Origin: an uncultured Parolsenella sp.
GTDB taxonomy: Bacteria; Actinomycetota; Coriobacteriia; Coriobacteriales; Atopobiaceae
Reading direction: 5' to 3'
Length of the DNA stretch: 64,000 nucleotides
Assembly (NCBI RefSeq): GCF_934660935.1
Contig: NZ_CAKUIH010000003.1
Span: 62,001-126,000, forward strand
In this document: piece by piece, positions 33,481 through 42,775 of the stretch
Numbering within the stretch: the first letter of the stretch is position 1
Layout of the letters: the number at the start of each line of letters is the position of its first letter
Notes under the pieces: generated by a model
The model's database searches: none
Told to the model about the DNA's origin: nothing
What the model saw: the letters and a program-made list of their open reading frames with translations, nothing else
Translations under genes and position numbers: made by a program

Positions 33481-36270
33481 CTACTTGCCCTTGCCACCAA
33501 ACATAATCTTTACCTGGCGCTTTGCCGCATACTTAAGCAGGCTCGGCACCTTCTTCTCGTATTTGACCATCGTGGAGCACTCGGGCTTCTCGCGGAACAG
33601 GTGGATGGCGTCGAAGTCGCACTTCGTGGTACAGAGGCCGCAGCCAATGCACTTGTTGGGGTCGACCACCGACGCACCGCAGCCAAGGCAGCGCGCCGTC
33701 TCGGCCATGACCTGCTCTGCGGTAAAGGTGCGCACGTACTCGCCGAAGGGCTCGGCCTTCTCGCGGTCGTGGTCAATCGCAGGCTCCTGGCGAGCCGTCG
33801 TGTCATACGAGCCGAAGTCAACGTCGTCCCGATCGAGCGCTACGTAGCTGCGCTGGTTGCGGCCGATGGTGAGCGTGCCGCCCTGGACGAAGCGATGGAT
33901 GGAGACCGCCGCCTCATGACCTGCGGCGATGGCGTCAATCGCGAACTTGGGGCCAGTGTAGACGTCGCCGCCCACAAAGACGTCAGGCTCTGCGGTCTGA
34001 TAGGTCTTCGGATCCGCCACGGCACCGGAGCCGCGGCCGAGCTCGACGGCGCTACCCTCGAGCAGGTCTCCCCACACGATGGTCTGGCCGATGGACATGA
34101 CCACCTGGTCGCAGGAAAGCTCGATGGTGTCGTCCTCGTCATACTCGGGAGCGAAGCGGCCGTCCTCGTCAAAGACGCGCGTGCAGCGCTTGAAGACGAT
34201 GCCCGTCACGTGGCCGTCCCGCGCGAGGACCTCCTTCGGGCCCCATCCGCAGGAGAGGCGCACGCCGTCGGCCTCAGCCTCGGCAACCTCCTCGTTCGAG
34301 GCGGGCATGACATCTCGAGACTCGAGGCAGAGCATCTCGACGCTCTCCGCACCAAGGCGGGCGGCCGTCCGTGCGACGTCGATGGCGACGTTTCCGCCTC
34401 CCACGACGACGACCTTCCCGCTTACGGGTACTGCCTCGCCGCGGTCCAGCTGCTCCGTCGCGACTTCGCGAAGGAAGTCGACGGCAACCGTCACTCCCTC
34501 GGCATCCTCGCCAGGAACGCCCGCGAGGCGTCCGCCTTGGCAGCCGATGGCGACGTAGAAGGCCTTGAAACCCTGCTCGCGCAGCTCGGCGAGCGTGACG
34601 TCGCGGCCCACCTCCACGCCATAGCGGAACTCCGCGCCCATGGCCTCGATGACGTCAACCTCGGCCTGGACCACGTCCTTGGGAAGCTTGTATGCCGGGA
34701 TGCCATAGGTGAGCATGCCGCCGGGGCGCTCGCTCTTCTCGAACACGACGGGCTTGTAGCCCTTCTCGGCGAGGTAAAAGGCGCAGGTGAGGCCCGCGGG
34801 ACCGGCACCGACGATCGCAATCTTCTCCTCGAAGTCACCCTCTACCTTCGGGCGGACTTGGGGTGGGATGTAGCGCGTCTCGGCGTCGAGGTCGAGTTGG
34901 GAGATGAACTTCTTAACCTCGTCGATGGCAATGGCCTCGTCCACGCGCCCGCGCGTGCAGGCGTCCTCGCAGCGGCGATTGCAGATGCGGCCGCAGACGG
35001 CGGGCAGCGGGTTCTCGCGCTTGATGAGGGCGAGCGCCTCGGTGAAGCGACCCTGGGCCGCGAGCTTGAGGTAGCCCTGGACGGCGACGTGCGCCGGGCA
35101 GGCCGTCTTGCAGGGGGCGGTGCCCGTGTCGTAGGTCTCGATGCGGTTCTTGTTGCGGTAGTTGGGGCTCCACTTCTCCGGGCCCCACTTGACGGCATCA
35201 GGCAGCTCCTGGCGTGGATACTCAGGCACCTCGCCAGTCGACTTCTGGCACAGCTTCTGGCCGAGCTTCACGGCGCCGGCGGGGCAAACCTCGACGCATC
35301 GGCCACAAGCCACGCAGTTGGCGGGATCCGTATGGGCGACGTAGGCGGAGCGCGAGAGGTTGGGCGTGTTGAACAACTGCGAGGTGCGAAGCGCGTAGCA
35401 GACGTTCACGTTGCAGTTGCAGATGGCGAAAATCTTGTTCTCGCCGTCGATGTTGGTGATCTGGTGGACGAAGCCGTTATCCTCCGCGCGCTGGAAGATG
35501 TCGAGGGCCTCCTCGCGCGTGATGTAGTGGCCGCGGTTCGTCTCGACGACGTAGTCCGCCATGTCGCCGACGGCGATGCACCAGTCGTTAAAGTCATCGC
35601 CGCAGCCCTCGCCCATGCGCTGGCGACTCATGCGGCAGCTGCAGGCGCTGGCGGCGTATTTGCCGTCGTACTTGTCGAGCCAATGCTTGATGTGCTCGAT
35701 GGAGATGGACTGGTTCTCGTGCTCGATGGCGCGCTCGACGGGAATGACGTGCATGCCGATGCCCGCGCCTCCGGGCGGCACGAGCGGTGTCGCGCGGGAG
35801 AGCGGGCCCTTCGAGGCCTGCTCGAAGAACTTGGCGAAGACCGGGTGCTCCTCGAGCTGGCTCCAGCGCATGTTGAGGAACTCCGCCGATCCCGGCACGA
35901 GCATGGGGAGAACCCACTGCTTCTCATGCTGGGGATTCTCCCAGTTGTATTCGAGGAGGCCCACGTAGGAGACCTCGTCGAGCATGGGTTCGAGCTTCTC
36001 CGCCGGGATGCCCGTCGCCTTGACGGCGGCCTCGAGCGTGTAGGGTTGGCGCATCTTGAGCTTGACGAGCATGTCAGCCTGCTCGTCAGTCGCAGCCTCT
36101 GCGAAGCTCCAGTACTCGTAGGGCAGGAGCTCGTCTTTTCCGAGGAGGCGGTTCGTGCAGTGCTTGCAGAGGGCCACGATGCTGGGGCGCGGGTTCTCCG
36201 GAAGCTCGGGGACGAACTCGGATCCGATGTCAGGCTCGGTGTAGGAAATGCCGGGGCCGTTAATGATCAT
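33481..36270 (-). CDS. Large Fe-S/FAD oxidoreductase with GltD-like domain
   Basis: The 929-residue cytoplasmic protein starts at ATG 36270 behind GAGGAG. Regions in order: an N-terminal cysteine-containing domain (about 1-290, ACSCRMSRQRMGEGCG and ICNCNVNVCYA); a ferredoxin 4Fe-4S motif CVACGRCVEVCP near 315; the GltD/DHODB-type Fe-S domain CKTACPAHVAVQGYL and CGRICNRRCEDACTRG near 375-435; FAD site IVGAGPAGLTCAFYLAEKG near 475; NAD(P) site VVVVGGGNVAIDVARTAARLG near 600; and C-terminal ferredoxin clusters CLGCGAS and CIGCGLCTTKCDFDAIH. It moves electrons between NAD(P)H and low-potential acceptors. Its place between hypA and hypB suggests a link to hydrogenase or hydrogen metabolism, which is inference. 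Confidence 0.88.
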   Translation of the reverse strand: MIINGPGISYTEPDIGSEFVPELPENPRPSIVALCKHCTNRLLGKDELLPYEYWSFAEAATDEQADMLVKLKMRQPYTLEAAVKATGIPAEKLEPMLDEVSYVGLLEYNWENPQHEKQWVLPMLVPGSAEFLNMRWSQLEEHPVFAKFFEQASKGPLSRATPLVPPGGAGIGMHVIPVERAIEHENQSISIEHIKHWLDKYDGKYAASACSCRMSRQRMGEGCGDDFNDWCIAVGDMADYVVETNRGHYITREEALDIFQRAEDNGFVHQITNIDGENKIFAICNCNVNVCYALRTSQLFNTPNLSRSAYVAHTDPANCVACGRCVEVCPAGAVKLGQKLCQKSTGEVPEYPRQELPDAVKWGPEKWSPNYRNKNRIETYDTGTAPCKTACPAHVAVQGYLKLAAQGRFTEALALIKRENPLPAVCGRICNRRCEDACTRGRVDEAIAIDEVKKFISQLDLDAETRYIPPQVRPKVEGDFEEKIAIVGAGPAGLTCAFYLAEKGYKPVVFEKSERPGGMLTYGIPAYKLPKDVVQAEVDVIEAMGAEFRYGVEVGRDVTLAELREQGFKAFYVAIGCQGGRLAGVPGEDAEGVTVAVDFLREVATEQLDRGEAVPVSGKVVVVGGGNVAIDVARTAARLGAESVEMLCLESRDVMPASNEEVAEAEADGVRLSCGWGPKEVLARDGHVTGIVFKRCTRVFDEDGRFAPEYDEDDTIELSCDQVVMSIGQTIVWGDLLEGSAVELGRGSGAVADPKTYQTAEPDVFVGGDVYTGPKFAIDAIAAGHEAAVSIHRFVQGGTLTIGRNQRSYVALDRDDVDFGSYDTTARQEPAIDHDREKAEPFGEYVRTFTAEQVMAETARCLGCGASVVDPNKCIGCGLCTTKCDFDAIHLFREKPECSTMVKYEKKVPSLLKYAAKRQVKIMFGGKGK

Positions 36271-36445
36271 GGTCACTCCTCTGGGTTGGGGCGTAAGGGG
36301 CGGATCTGGGAGACGGACGGACGCGTGCGCGCGGGTGTGCGGGCGCAGGCGTACGGATGGACGTGGGCGTGCGCGGACGACGGGGAGCCGGGCGTGCGCT
36401 TCCCGCGTGGCGCGCGGCGGACGTGGCGGATGACGTAGCCCGCCG

Positions 36446-37219
36446 CTACTCGCCTGGATAGTGCGGGGCCTCGCTGTTGGCCGGCGTGGCCTTCTCGAAC
36501 GTGCCGGTCTTCCACGCGGCGACGGCGGTGCGCAGCCATGCCGCCCACGCGTCTGTGCCCTCCCCCGTCTTGGCGCTCATCGGGATGACCTTGGCACCGG
36601 GGTTTCGTAGGCGCACATTCTCCTCGCAGCGCGCGAGGTCAAAGTCGAAGTACGGCGCCACGTCCATCTTGTTGACGAGGACGACGTCGCAGACCTCGAA
36701 CATCAGCGGATACTTGAGAGGCTTGTCGTCGCCCTCCGGCACGGAGAGGATCGCGACGTTCACGCTCGCGCCCGTATCGAACTCCGCCGGACACACGAGG
36801 TTGCCCACGTTCTCGAGAATCGCGAGGTCAAGGGGAGTCGTGCCCGCGGCCTCGGCAGCGGCCTCGAGCTCCGCGAGGCCCTGGCGGCACATAGCGGCAT
36901 CGAGGTGGCACATGCCACCCGTGTGGAGCTGGATCGCCGTGACACCCGTCGCGGCCATGGCGCGCGCGTCGACGTCTGAGTCGATGTCCGCTTCCATGAC
37001 ACCGATGGAAAGGTCGCCGGCAAGGGCCTCGATGGTACGTGCGAGCGTTGTGGTCTTGCCCGAGCCGGGGCTGCTCATCAAGTTGAGCAGGAAGGTCTTG
37101 CGAGTACGGAGCTCGTCGCGGAGAGCGTCCGCCGCGCGGTCGTTGCTCGCGAACACGCTCTGTTTGACCTCGATAACGCGAACTTCACGCTCGCGCGCCT
37201 CCTTCTCGGTATCTTCCAT
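36446..37219 (-). CDS. hypB: Hydrogenase nickel incorporation GTPase HypB
   Basis: HypB is the GTPase that drives nickel insertion. The start ATG 37219 is preceded by GGGGAGAGA and gives 257 residues. It contains P-loop SSPGSGKTT near 56, switch region EADIDSDVDA, the dimer-interface metal site GGMCHLD near 111 with a second Cys in NLVCPAEFD, and VLVNKMD. It lacks the N-terminal CxxCGC site and the His-rich tract of some HypB proteins, so nickel storage is unlikely. It is upstream of the large oxidoreductase by 175 bases of GC-rich, low-complexity spacer, and hypA follows that gene. No hypC-F lie in the window. Confidence 0.93.
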   Translation of the reverse strand: MEDTEKEAREREVRVIEVKQSVFASNDRAADALRDELRTRKTFLLNLMSSPGSGKTTTLARTIEALAGDLSIGVMEADIDSDVDARAMAATGVTAIQLHTGGMCHLDAAMCRQGLAELEAAAEAAGTTPLDLAILENVGNLVCPAEFDTGASVNVAILSVPEGDDKPLKYPLMFEVCDVVLVNKMDVAPYFDFDLARCEENVRLRNPGAKVIPMSAKTGEGTDAWAAWLRTAVAAWKTGTFEKATPANSEAPHYPGE

Positions 37220-37576
37220 GTCTCTCCCCTCGTAAGGCACGCTCATCCCCATGGGCACATGCGGGTGATTTACATAATCCAATTGAGTGTACAGGAGCAG
37301 GCGACATACGCCCGCAGGCAATCGCCAGACGGCAGAGACATAAATTGCCCGCCCCGCGCATGAACCGCGAGACGAGCAGCATGTCACATAGCTTGGACAA
37401 TCAGTACAGGCTAGCTTTCGAAAACCGTAAGCTCTGAGCCATCCTCCTCCTTAATAACTAAGGTGCTGAGGACCTTCGTAACCTCGGTATAATTCGGTAT
37501 AAGTTGGTATAAGTTGGTAAAGCTCAATCAAACGGGCAACGAACAAAACGCCCAGCATCACACCGAAGGAGACGCG
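37220..37576. other. Divergent intergenic region between hypB and the AAA ATPase
   Basis: About 357 bases without a convincing gene. The notable pattern is a tandem 10-base repeat (37485-37524). The strip at 37260-37300 is A+T-rich and may carry the hypB promoter, but I could not settle on a clear -35/-10 pair. Confidence 0.45.
37485..37524 (+). repeat. Four tandem 10-base repeats upstream of the AAA ATPase gene
   Basis: CGGTATAATT, CGGTATAAGT, TGGTATAAGT and TGGTAAAGCT follow one another without gaps, 53-92 bases before the start at 37577. The first unit contains TATAAT, a perfect -10 box. A period close to one helical turn would put the repeats on one DNA face, as in cooperative operators or iterons. 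Confidence 0.7.
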
Positions 37577-38728
37577 GTGGCCACGAACCCCTTCAAACCT
37601 ACGGCAGGCAAGATGCCCCCGGTCCTTGTCGGGCGCCAAGGCGTAATCGACGAATTCGTCGAAGGCCTCGAAAATGGCGCAGGCGCACCGGGGAGGCTCA
37701 TGCTCATCAGCGGAAACCGAGGCTATGGCAAGACCGTCATGCTTGGCGAACTTCGCCGTGAGGCCATTGCGCGTGGATGGACGGTTCTCCCGGAAACAGC
37801 CTCACGAGGCATGTGCGACCGTCTCCTCCAAGCCCTCTCCCCCAGGAAGGCACGGGTAGACGCCGCCTCAATCAGTCCTTCAGTGAGCATCGGGGGCGTC
37901 GTCAGCGCAAGTCTCGGCAACCTTTCCATCACAGCGCCCGAGGAACGTGCCCTCACGCTATGCGATGCCATCAACGCTCGACTCGCAGAAATGGAGCCCG
38001 GTCGCGGCATTGTCTTCACCGTCGACGAGGCGCAAGCGGCGTCGGAGCAAGACATGGTCACCCTCGCCACCACCTTGCAACACGTCATCGCAGACCAGGA
38101 TATGAGCCCGCTGCCGGATGACCAGAAGTGCGGCATCGCCATGGTTTTCGCCGCACTTCCCTCCTCCGTGGATGACCTGCTCGACAATAAGGTCCTTACC
38201 TTCTCGCGTCGCGCGCAGAAAGAACGCCTTGGCGACGTCATGATTCCCGACGTTAGAGATTCATACGTCGAGGCCGTCAACCGAGCGGGCAAGGAAATCG
38301 GCTCCGATGCTGCCATGCGCGCCGCACGTCATTCCGGCGGCTATCCTTACCTTGTTCAGCTCGTCGGCTACTACATGTGGCGATCCGCGGACAAACGTGG
38401 ATCCGACACGATTGAACCCGTTGATGTCGAGCTTGGCGTTCGCGACGCTCGTGAGGCCTTCTTTGATGCAGTTTGTGCACCTGTTTACTACGGGCTCAGA
38501 AGTCCACAGCGTCTCTTCATTGAGGCAATGGCCCAGGACGAGGAAGGACCATCGCGCCTGGCGGATATCGCTCGGCGATGCGAACGTTCAAGCGCATGGG
38601 CAAGCAAATACCGCACAAGCCTTATTCGCGAGCGCGTCATCGAGGCCGCGGGCTATGGCCTTGTCCGTATGCGTGTTCCCCACCTACTCGATTTCGTTAA
38701 CGAGAAGATTCTTTGGCGCGAGGAGTAA
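37577..38728 (+). CDS. AAA-type ATP-binding protein
   Basis: The 383-residue protein is preferred from GTG 37577, which has AAGGAG 5 bases upstream; an ATG at 37514 lies inside the repeat region and has none. It is an ORC/STAND-like P-loop ATPase: PVLVGRQGVIDEFVEGL near 17-33, Walker A SGNRGYGKT near 49-57, Walker B GIVFTVDEAQ near 144-153, sensor-like MVFAALPSSVDD near 190, and a C-terminal winged helix (RLADIARRCERSSAWASKYRTSL). Such single-gene ATPases are often carried on mobile or defence loci, but the target is unknown. It stands alone; codon use is slightly less GC-biased than that of neighbours. Confidence 0.82.
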   Translation: MATNPFKPTAGKMPPVLVGRQGVIDEFVEGLENGAGAPGRLMLISGNRGYGKTVMLGELRREAIARGWTVLPETASRGMCDRLLQALSPRKARVDAASISPSVSIGGVVSASLGNLSITAPEERALTLCDAINARLAEMEPGRGIVFTVDEAQAASEQDMVTLATTLQHVIADQDMSPLPDDQKCGIAMVFAALPSSVDDLLDNKVLTFSRRAQKERLGDVMIPDVRDSYVEAVNRAGKEIGSDAAMRAARHSGGYPYLVQLVGYYMWRSADKRGSDTIEPVDVELGVRDAREAFFDAVCAPVYYGLRSPQRLFIEAMAQDEEGPSRLADIARRCERSSAWASKYRTSLIRERVIEAAGYGLVRMRVPHLLDFVNEKILWREE

Positions 38729-38749
38729 AAGAGAGAGCAAGCGCTCGAA

Positions 38750-38806
38750 CGCCCACACGCATCCGCACGCCCACCCGCACGCACCCGCACGCCCATCCAC
38801 GCACCG
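38750..38806. repeat. Low-complexity CGCACGCCCACC-type tract
   Basis: A degenerate run of short CGCACSCC words follows the ATPase stop, in the space before the sensor gene. It resembles a slipped-strand microsatellite. No function is visible. Confidence 0.5.
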
Positions 38807-38896
38807 AGAATGGCGAGCTTGGGACACGTGACCCACCCACGGTCGCGTATCCTAGAAGTACCGAAGATGCATGAGTCTCGCCATGGGGAGGTGACG

Positions 38897-40675
38897 ATGG
38901 CCAGCCCAATCAAGTCGGCAAGAAACCTAGCCCGCAAGCGCGGGGCCTTCGTCGTCTGTGGCGCGATCGCCATCACGTTCCTCGCCCTCGTCATCGCCGC
39001 CATGGCCTTTGCGGGGCCGCCCATTCCCCCGGTTCCGCAGGGCAACGTCCGGTTCAGGTGGATGGGAGACCGTGCGGTCCACATGCGCATCGCGAGTTCG
39101 GCCTTCTCGCTCTGGGGAGTCTCCGCCTATCTCCGTTGCCTCGACCGCAAGAACCGCATCTACCTCGCTGGCATCGCGATCTTCCTCGTCCTTTGGATGC
39201 TCGACGCCATTATCAAGTGGAAGACGCACAGCCTCTGGCTCGGCATTTTCTGCTGGTACTTCTACTACGTCCCCATGACGGTCATCCCGCTGCTCACCCT
39301 GCTGATTGGCGGGCGCGCCACGGGCCTCGACCGCTCCCCCGCCGCCCGCGACATCAAATGCGGCCTCATCGCCCTCGCCGGCGCCCTCATCGTGCTCGTC
39401 TTCTCCAACAACCTCCATCAGCTCGTCTTCTCGTTCGACTCGCCTAACCCGGGCGTAGTGGGTGAGTATGAGTACCGCGGCGGCTACTGGCTCTTCATGA
39501 TCTGGAACGTCCTCTGTTACGCCGGCTTCTTCGTCTGCCTCGCCCGCGCGTCGCGAAAGCACCTCCGCACATTCATCGCCATCATTGTGGGCGTCTTTCT
39601 GGTTGGTGTTCTCTACATGCTCGGCTACGTGTTCCGTCTCCCCTTCGCAATGCGCCTCAACTTCTCGCTCGTCTACGCCTCGCTCGTAGTAACGGCCCTC
39701 GAACTCTCACTCGACCTCGGGCTCATTCCGTCCATGGTCAGGTTCGATAAATCCTTTGCGAAGATCCCCCTTGACCTGCGCATCGTTGACCTCGACGGCA
39801 AAACCTACCTCGTCACAACTAAGGCGAAGTCCGTCCGGTGCGACACCGTCCGCCACCTGCTCGAAGAACTCGCCAAGAGCAAGGGCGACGGCGCCATCTC
39901 CATACGAACGGGCGAGCACGAGATCACAAGGGTCTGGCCCATTTCGGGCGGAGCCGCAATTCTCGCGCAGGACGTCAGCGGTCTTGACCATGTCCATGCC
40001 GAACTCGAGCAGGTCCACGCGGAGCTCCTCCGCGACAGCGAGGTGCTTGGCGCCCAAGTGCAGGTTGCCAAGGCCCTCGCTGGCGTAGAGGCAGAGCGCA
40101 AGCTCGTCGATGAGATCGAGACAGCTCTCGCCACGTCCCTCTCACGGGCGGCGAGAATCCTGGATACGCTTCCGGAGGGTTCCGGCCACGACGAGGAACG
40201 CCGGCGCGAGGTCGAACGGGCGCGTATGCTCGTCGCTTATAGCAAGCGCAAAGGCTCCCTTGTCCTTTCGACCAGCGAGGACCCCGAGCTCAACCGAGAC
40301 CGCATCGTCCTCATCGCCAACGAGCTTGCGAGCGACCTTCGCGCGGTCGGCATCGACTGCGCCGCCGCCGTCGATCTTCCCCATGCCCTCGCCACGAGCG
40401 AGATGAGCACGCTCTATGACTGCATCTATGACTTCGCCTTCGTTGCGCTCGACACGAAGAAGCCCAGCCTGCTCTATCACCTTGGCACTCGCCCCGACGG
40501 AACGGCGGAGCTCCGCGCGGTGCTCGAGTCTGACGATGATGACGACCTCCTGGCTCGACCCCAGGCGGTCGAGCTCGAGCGCACCCTCGAGGCGCGCGAC
40601 GTGATCTTCGTCCTTTCCGGTGACGCCGGCGAGCTCAGGCTCGTCGCGAGGGTCCGCTTGGGAGGTGACGCATGA
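38897..40675 (+). CDS. Membrane sensor with degenerate kinase-like C-terminus
   Basis: This 592-residue protein starts at ATG 38897 behind GGGGAGGTGA; longer starts have no such site. About eight hydrophobic segments (roughly residues 18-300) form a 7TM-like sensor. The C-terminal half contains a coiled coil (HAELEQVHAELLRD) and a GHKL-sized domain, but I see no phospho-acceptor His box and no N, G1 or G2 box. It therefore looks like a pseudokinase. Its last 4 bases overlap the next gene (ATGA), and a response regulator follows, so the three should act as one sensory unit. Ligand unknown. Confidence 0.75.
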   Translation: MASPIKSARNLARKRGAFVVCGAIAITFLALVIAAMAFAGPPIPPVPQGNVRFRWMGDRAVHMRIASSAFSLWGVSAYLRCLDRKNRIYLAGIAIFLVLWMLDAIIKWKTHSLWLGIFCWYFYYVPMTVIPLLTLLIGGRATGLDRSPAARDIKCGLIALAGALIVLVFSNNLHQLVFSFDSPNPGVVGEYEYRGGYWLFMIWNVLCYAGFFVCLARASRKHLRTFIAIIVGVFLVGVLYMLGYVFRLPFAMRLNFSLVYASLVVTALELSLDLGLIPSMVRFDKSFAKIPLDLRIVDLDGKTYLVTTKAKSVRCDTVRHLLEELAKSKGDGAISIRTGEHEITRVWPISGGAAILAQDVSGLDHVHAELEQVHAELLRDSEVLGAQVQVAKALAGVEAERKLVDEIETALATSLSRAARILDTLPEGSGHDEERRREVERARMLVAYSKRKGSLVLSTSEDPELNRDRIVLIANELASDLRAVGIDCAAAVDLPHALATSEMSTLYDCIYDFAFVALDTKKPSLLYHLGTRPDGTAELRAVLESDDDDDLLARPQAVELERTLEARDVIFVLSGDAGELRLVARVRLGGDA

Positions 40676-42141
40676 TGCCCGGCGTCTTCAACGAGGCATC
40701 CCTGCTCCTGCTCTTCGTGGGTAGCTTCATCAGCTGCTGCCTCCAGCTCGTCCACGTCCCCCTCACCGCAGCCGGACGCAACCGCCGCCTCGCCTTTATC
40801 GGCCTCTTCTACGAGATAGGCGTCGCGAACCACCTCTTCCTCGCAGCGGACTACATGATTGGCGTCCTCTCGAACACAGGCACATTCGCGGCAGACACGA
40901 TCCTCGCGTCCCAATGGGGCCACTTCCTCTGGGGCAACGCCATCACCGTGGCATACGGCATCGCCTTTTGCATCTACCTGAAACATCCGGTGATGATTCC
41001 GGAGATAACGTTCATGGCGCTCTGCACGCCACCCGCGCTCAGGCTTCTCGGCCCAAGTTGGACCATCGTCGCGATTCTTGACGTGGCGTACTTCCTCTTC
41101 AGGACCACCGCGGCGATTTGCGTCGACGCCATCCGTCGCACGGAAAAGCTCTCGAAGCTCTCCGTCATCGAGACCGTCAACGTCATTCCGGTGGGCATCC
41201 TCGCCACAGAGCACAGATCAGCTTTCGCGCTTATGAACAACACCATGCGAGACACGCTCGGCATTCTCGATCTCCCGACCGACCTTGGAGACCTTAGTGA
41301 CATGTGGGAGCGCCTCGACCGCATTGCGGAACCCCTTCGCACCATCGCGAATTTGCAGGGAATCCCGCTGCCTTCAGGCGAGGGAAACGAGAAGCTCCTC
41401 ATTCGCCTTCCCAACGATACATACAAACTCTTCACTAGGGAGATATTAGAGAACGACGAGAGGCAAATGACGCTCGCACTCGACGTGACCGACCTCGCCC
41501 TTGCCAACCGCAATCTCTGGCGGGCAAACCTCGACCTCAAAGATGCAACCGAGGCCATTCGGGAGCAGATGTCGCTCGTCGGCCTCGTCGCCGAGGGAGA
41601 GGCGCACCTAAAGATGCGAGCCCGCGTCCATGACGTCGTTGGTCAACGTCTCTCCATCATCCACCGGTACCTCGAGGAACAGCGCATCGACGACACCTCC
41701 GTCGCAGAGCTCAAGGAGCTTATCACCACGGTCATGAATGACCTGCGTGGGAATGCCGGGGATGCCAGCACCGCCCTCGCCGCCGTCGTCTCCGCGTTCG
41801 CCCTCGTGGGCGTAGAGATCGAGGTCACAGGCGAGCTGCCCACAAACCCTCGGGTGGCGGCGACGCTCGTCGACGTCATCCGCGAGACGGCAACCAACGC
41901 CTGCAAGCACGGCCATGCCCACACGGTCGAAATCCAGCTTGGACGCAAAGAGACCTCGCACGGCACCCGCTTCGTCACGCTCGTCGCGCATGATGACGGC
42001 GACGGCATGGCAAAGAACGCGGACATCACGAGCGGCACAGGCATCGCGGGCATGAGACGCGCCGTCGAGTCCCTCGGCGGTTTCCTCGAAATCGCGAGCA
42101 AATCCCCCTTCGTTATCAATGTCGGCATTCCCGAGAGGTGA
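40672..42141 (+). CDS. NarL-type sensor histidine kinase
   Basis: The 489-residue membrane kinase has 5-6 N-terminal membrane segments (residues 8-165), a PAS-like stretch (about 180-280) and a HisKA_3-type dimerisation box ARVHDVVGQRLSII with the phospho-acceptor around His320. The GHKL ATP-binding domain follows: RETATNACKHG as N box near 404, DDGDGM as G1 and GTGIAGMRRAVESLGG as G2. The start overlaps the preceding pseudokinase gene by 4 bases and the response regulator begins 5 bases after the stop. This is the catalytic partner of the trio. Confidence 0.85.
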   Translation: MMPGVFNEASLLLLFVGSFISCCLQLVHVPLTAAGRNRRLAFIGLFYEIGVANHLFLAADYMIGVLSNTGTFAADTILASQWGHFLWGNAITVAYGIAFCIYLKHPVMIPEITFMALCTPPALRLLGPSWTIVAILDVAYFLFRTTAAICVDAIRRTEKLSKLSVIETVNVIPVGILATEHRSAFALMNNTMRDTLGILDLPTDLGDLSDMWERLDRIAEPLRTIANLQGIPLPSGEGNEKLLIRLPNDTYKLFTREILENDERQMTLALDVTDLALANRNLWRANLDLKDATEAIREQMSLVGLVAEGEAHLKMRARVHDVVGQRLSIIHRYLEEQRIDDTSVAELKELITTVMNDLRGNAGDASTALAAVVSAFALVGVEIEVTGELPTNPRVAATLVDVIRETATNACKHGHAHTVEIQLGRKETSHGTRFVTLVAHDDGDGMAKNADITSGTGIAGMRRAVESLGGFLEIASKSPFVINVGIPER

Positions 42142-42145
42142 TCAC

Positions 42146-42775
42146 ATGGAAACCATTGGCGTGCTGATCGTCGAAGACCAGGCGATGCTCAGGGAAAGCC
42201 TCGTCTCCACCATCGATTCCCAGCCAGACATGCATGTCGTCGCCTCGCTCGCAGATGCCGCCGATGCGCCTGGCTTCGTTGCCAGGGGCGGCGTCGGCCT
42301 CGCCCTCATGGACGTCTGCACCGAGAATGACTCGAGCGGCATAGTGGCCGCCAAGCGCATCAAGCGAGACTCTCCCGGGACGCGCGTCGTCATCATGACG
42401 GGCATGCCGGACATCACCTTCGTCGAGCAGGCGCGTGACGCCGGGGTCGACAGCTTCGTCTACAAGAACGTCGGCATCTCGGAGCTACTCTCCGTGATGC
42501 GCTCCACGGACTCCGGCTACTCGACCTTCCCCAAGGCTCCGGATTCCGTCTTCTCCGGAAGCGCAGCTCTCACGGATGAGGAGATCCAGATTCTCCGCCT
42601 CGTCTGCGAGGCCAAAAGCCGCAAGGAGATCGCCAGCGAGCTCTTCATGAGCGAAGGCACGGTCAAGCGTCGTATCGGAGAGATCCTCGCCAAGACGGGC
42701 TATGACAACATCCTCCGCCTCGCCGTACATGCCGTGGCGGAGGGCTCCATCGTCCCGCGCATCGGCGACAAGTAA
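42146..42775 (+). CDS. LuxR/NarL family response regulator
   Basis: The 209-residue protein starts at ATG 42146 behind GAGAGGTGA. The receiver domain (about 1-125) carries the acidic pair VEDQ, a phosphorylation Asp in ALMDVCTEND near 56, and the Thr and Lys of MTGMP and VYKNVG. The C-terminal LuxR helix-turn-helix (about 140-200) reads LTDEEIQILRLVCEAKSRKE followed by IASELFMSEGTVKRRI. It is transcribed with the two sensors upstream and terminates at the hairpin at 42928. Targets are unknown; the convergent lipoprotein is not in the same unit. Confidence 0.92.
   Translation: METIGVLIVEDQAMLRESLVSTIDSQPDMHVVASLADAADAPGFVARGGVGLALMDVCTENDSSGIVAAKRIKRDSPGTRVVIMTGMPDITFVEQARDAGVDSFVYKNVGISELLSVMRSTDSGYSTFPKAPDSVFSGSAALTDEEIQILRLVCEAKSRKEIASELFMSEGTVKRRIGEILAKTGYDNILRLAVHAVAEGSIVPRIGDK

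Noticed and set aside
32791..36438. A plus-strand frame of more than 1200 codons opposite the large oxidoreductase
   Set aside because: It is an antisense by-product of GC-rich codon use. The minus-strand frame has all Fe-S, FAD and NAD(P) motifs and a ribosome binding site. Similar long antisense frames opposite the DAK2 gene (21462-23987), the dipeptidase (12405-14084) and ppc (47010-49622) were dropped for the same reason.
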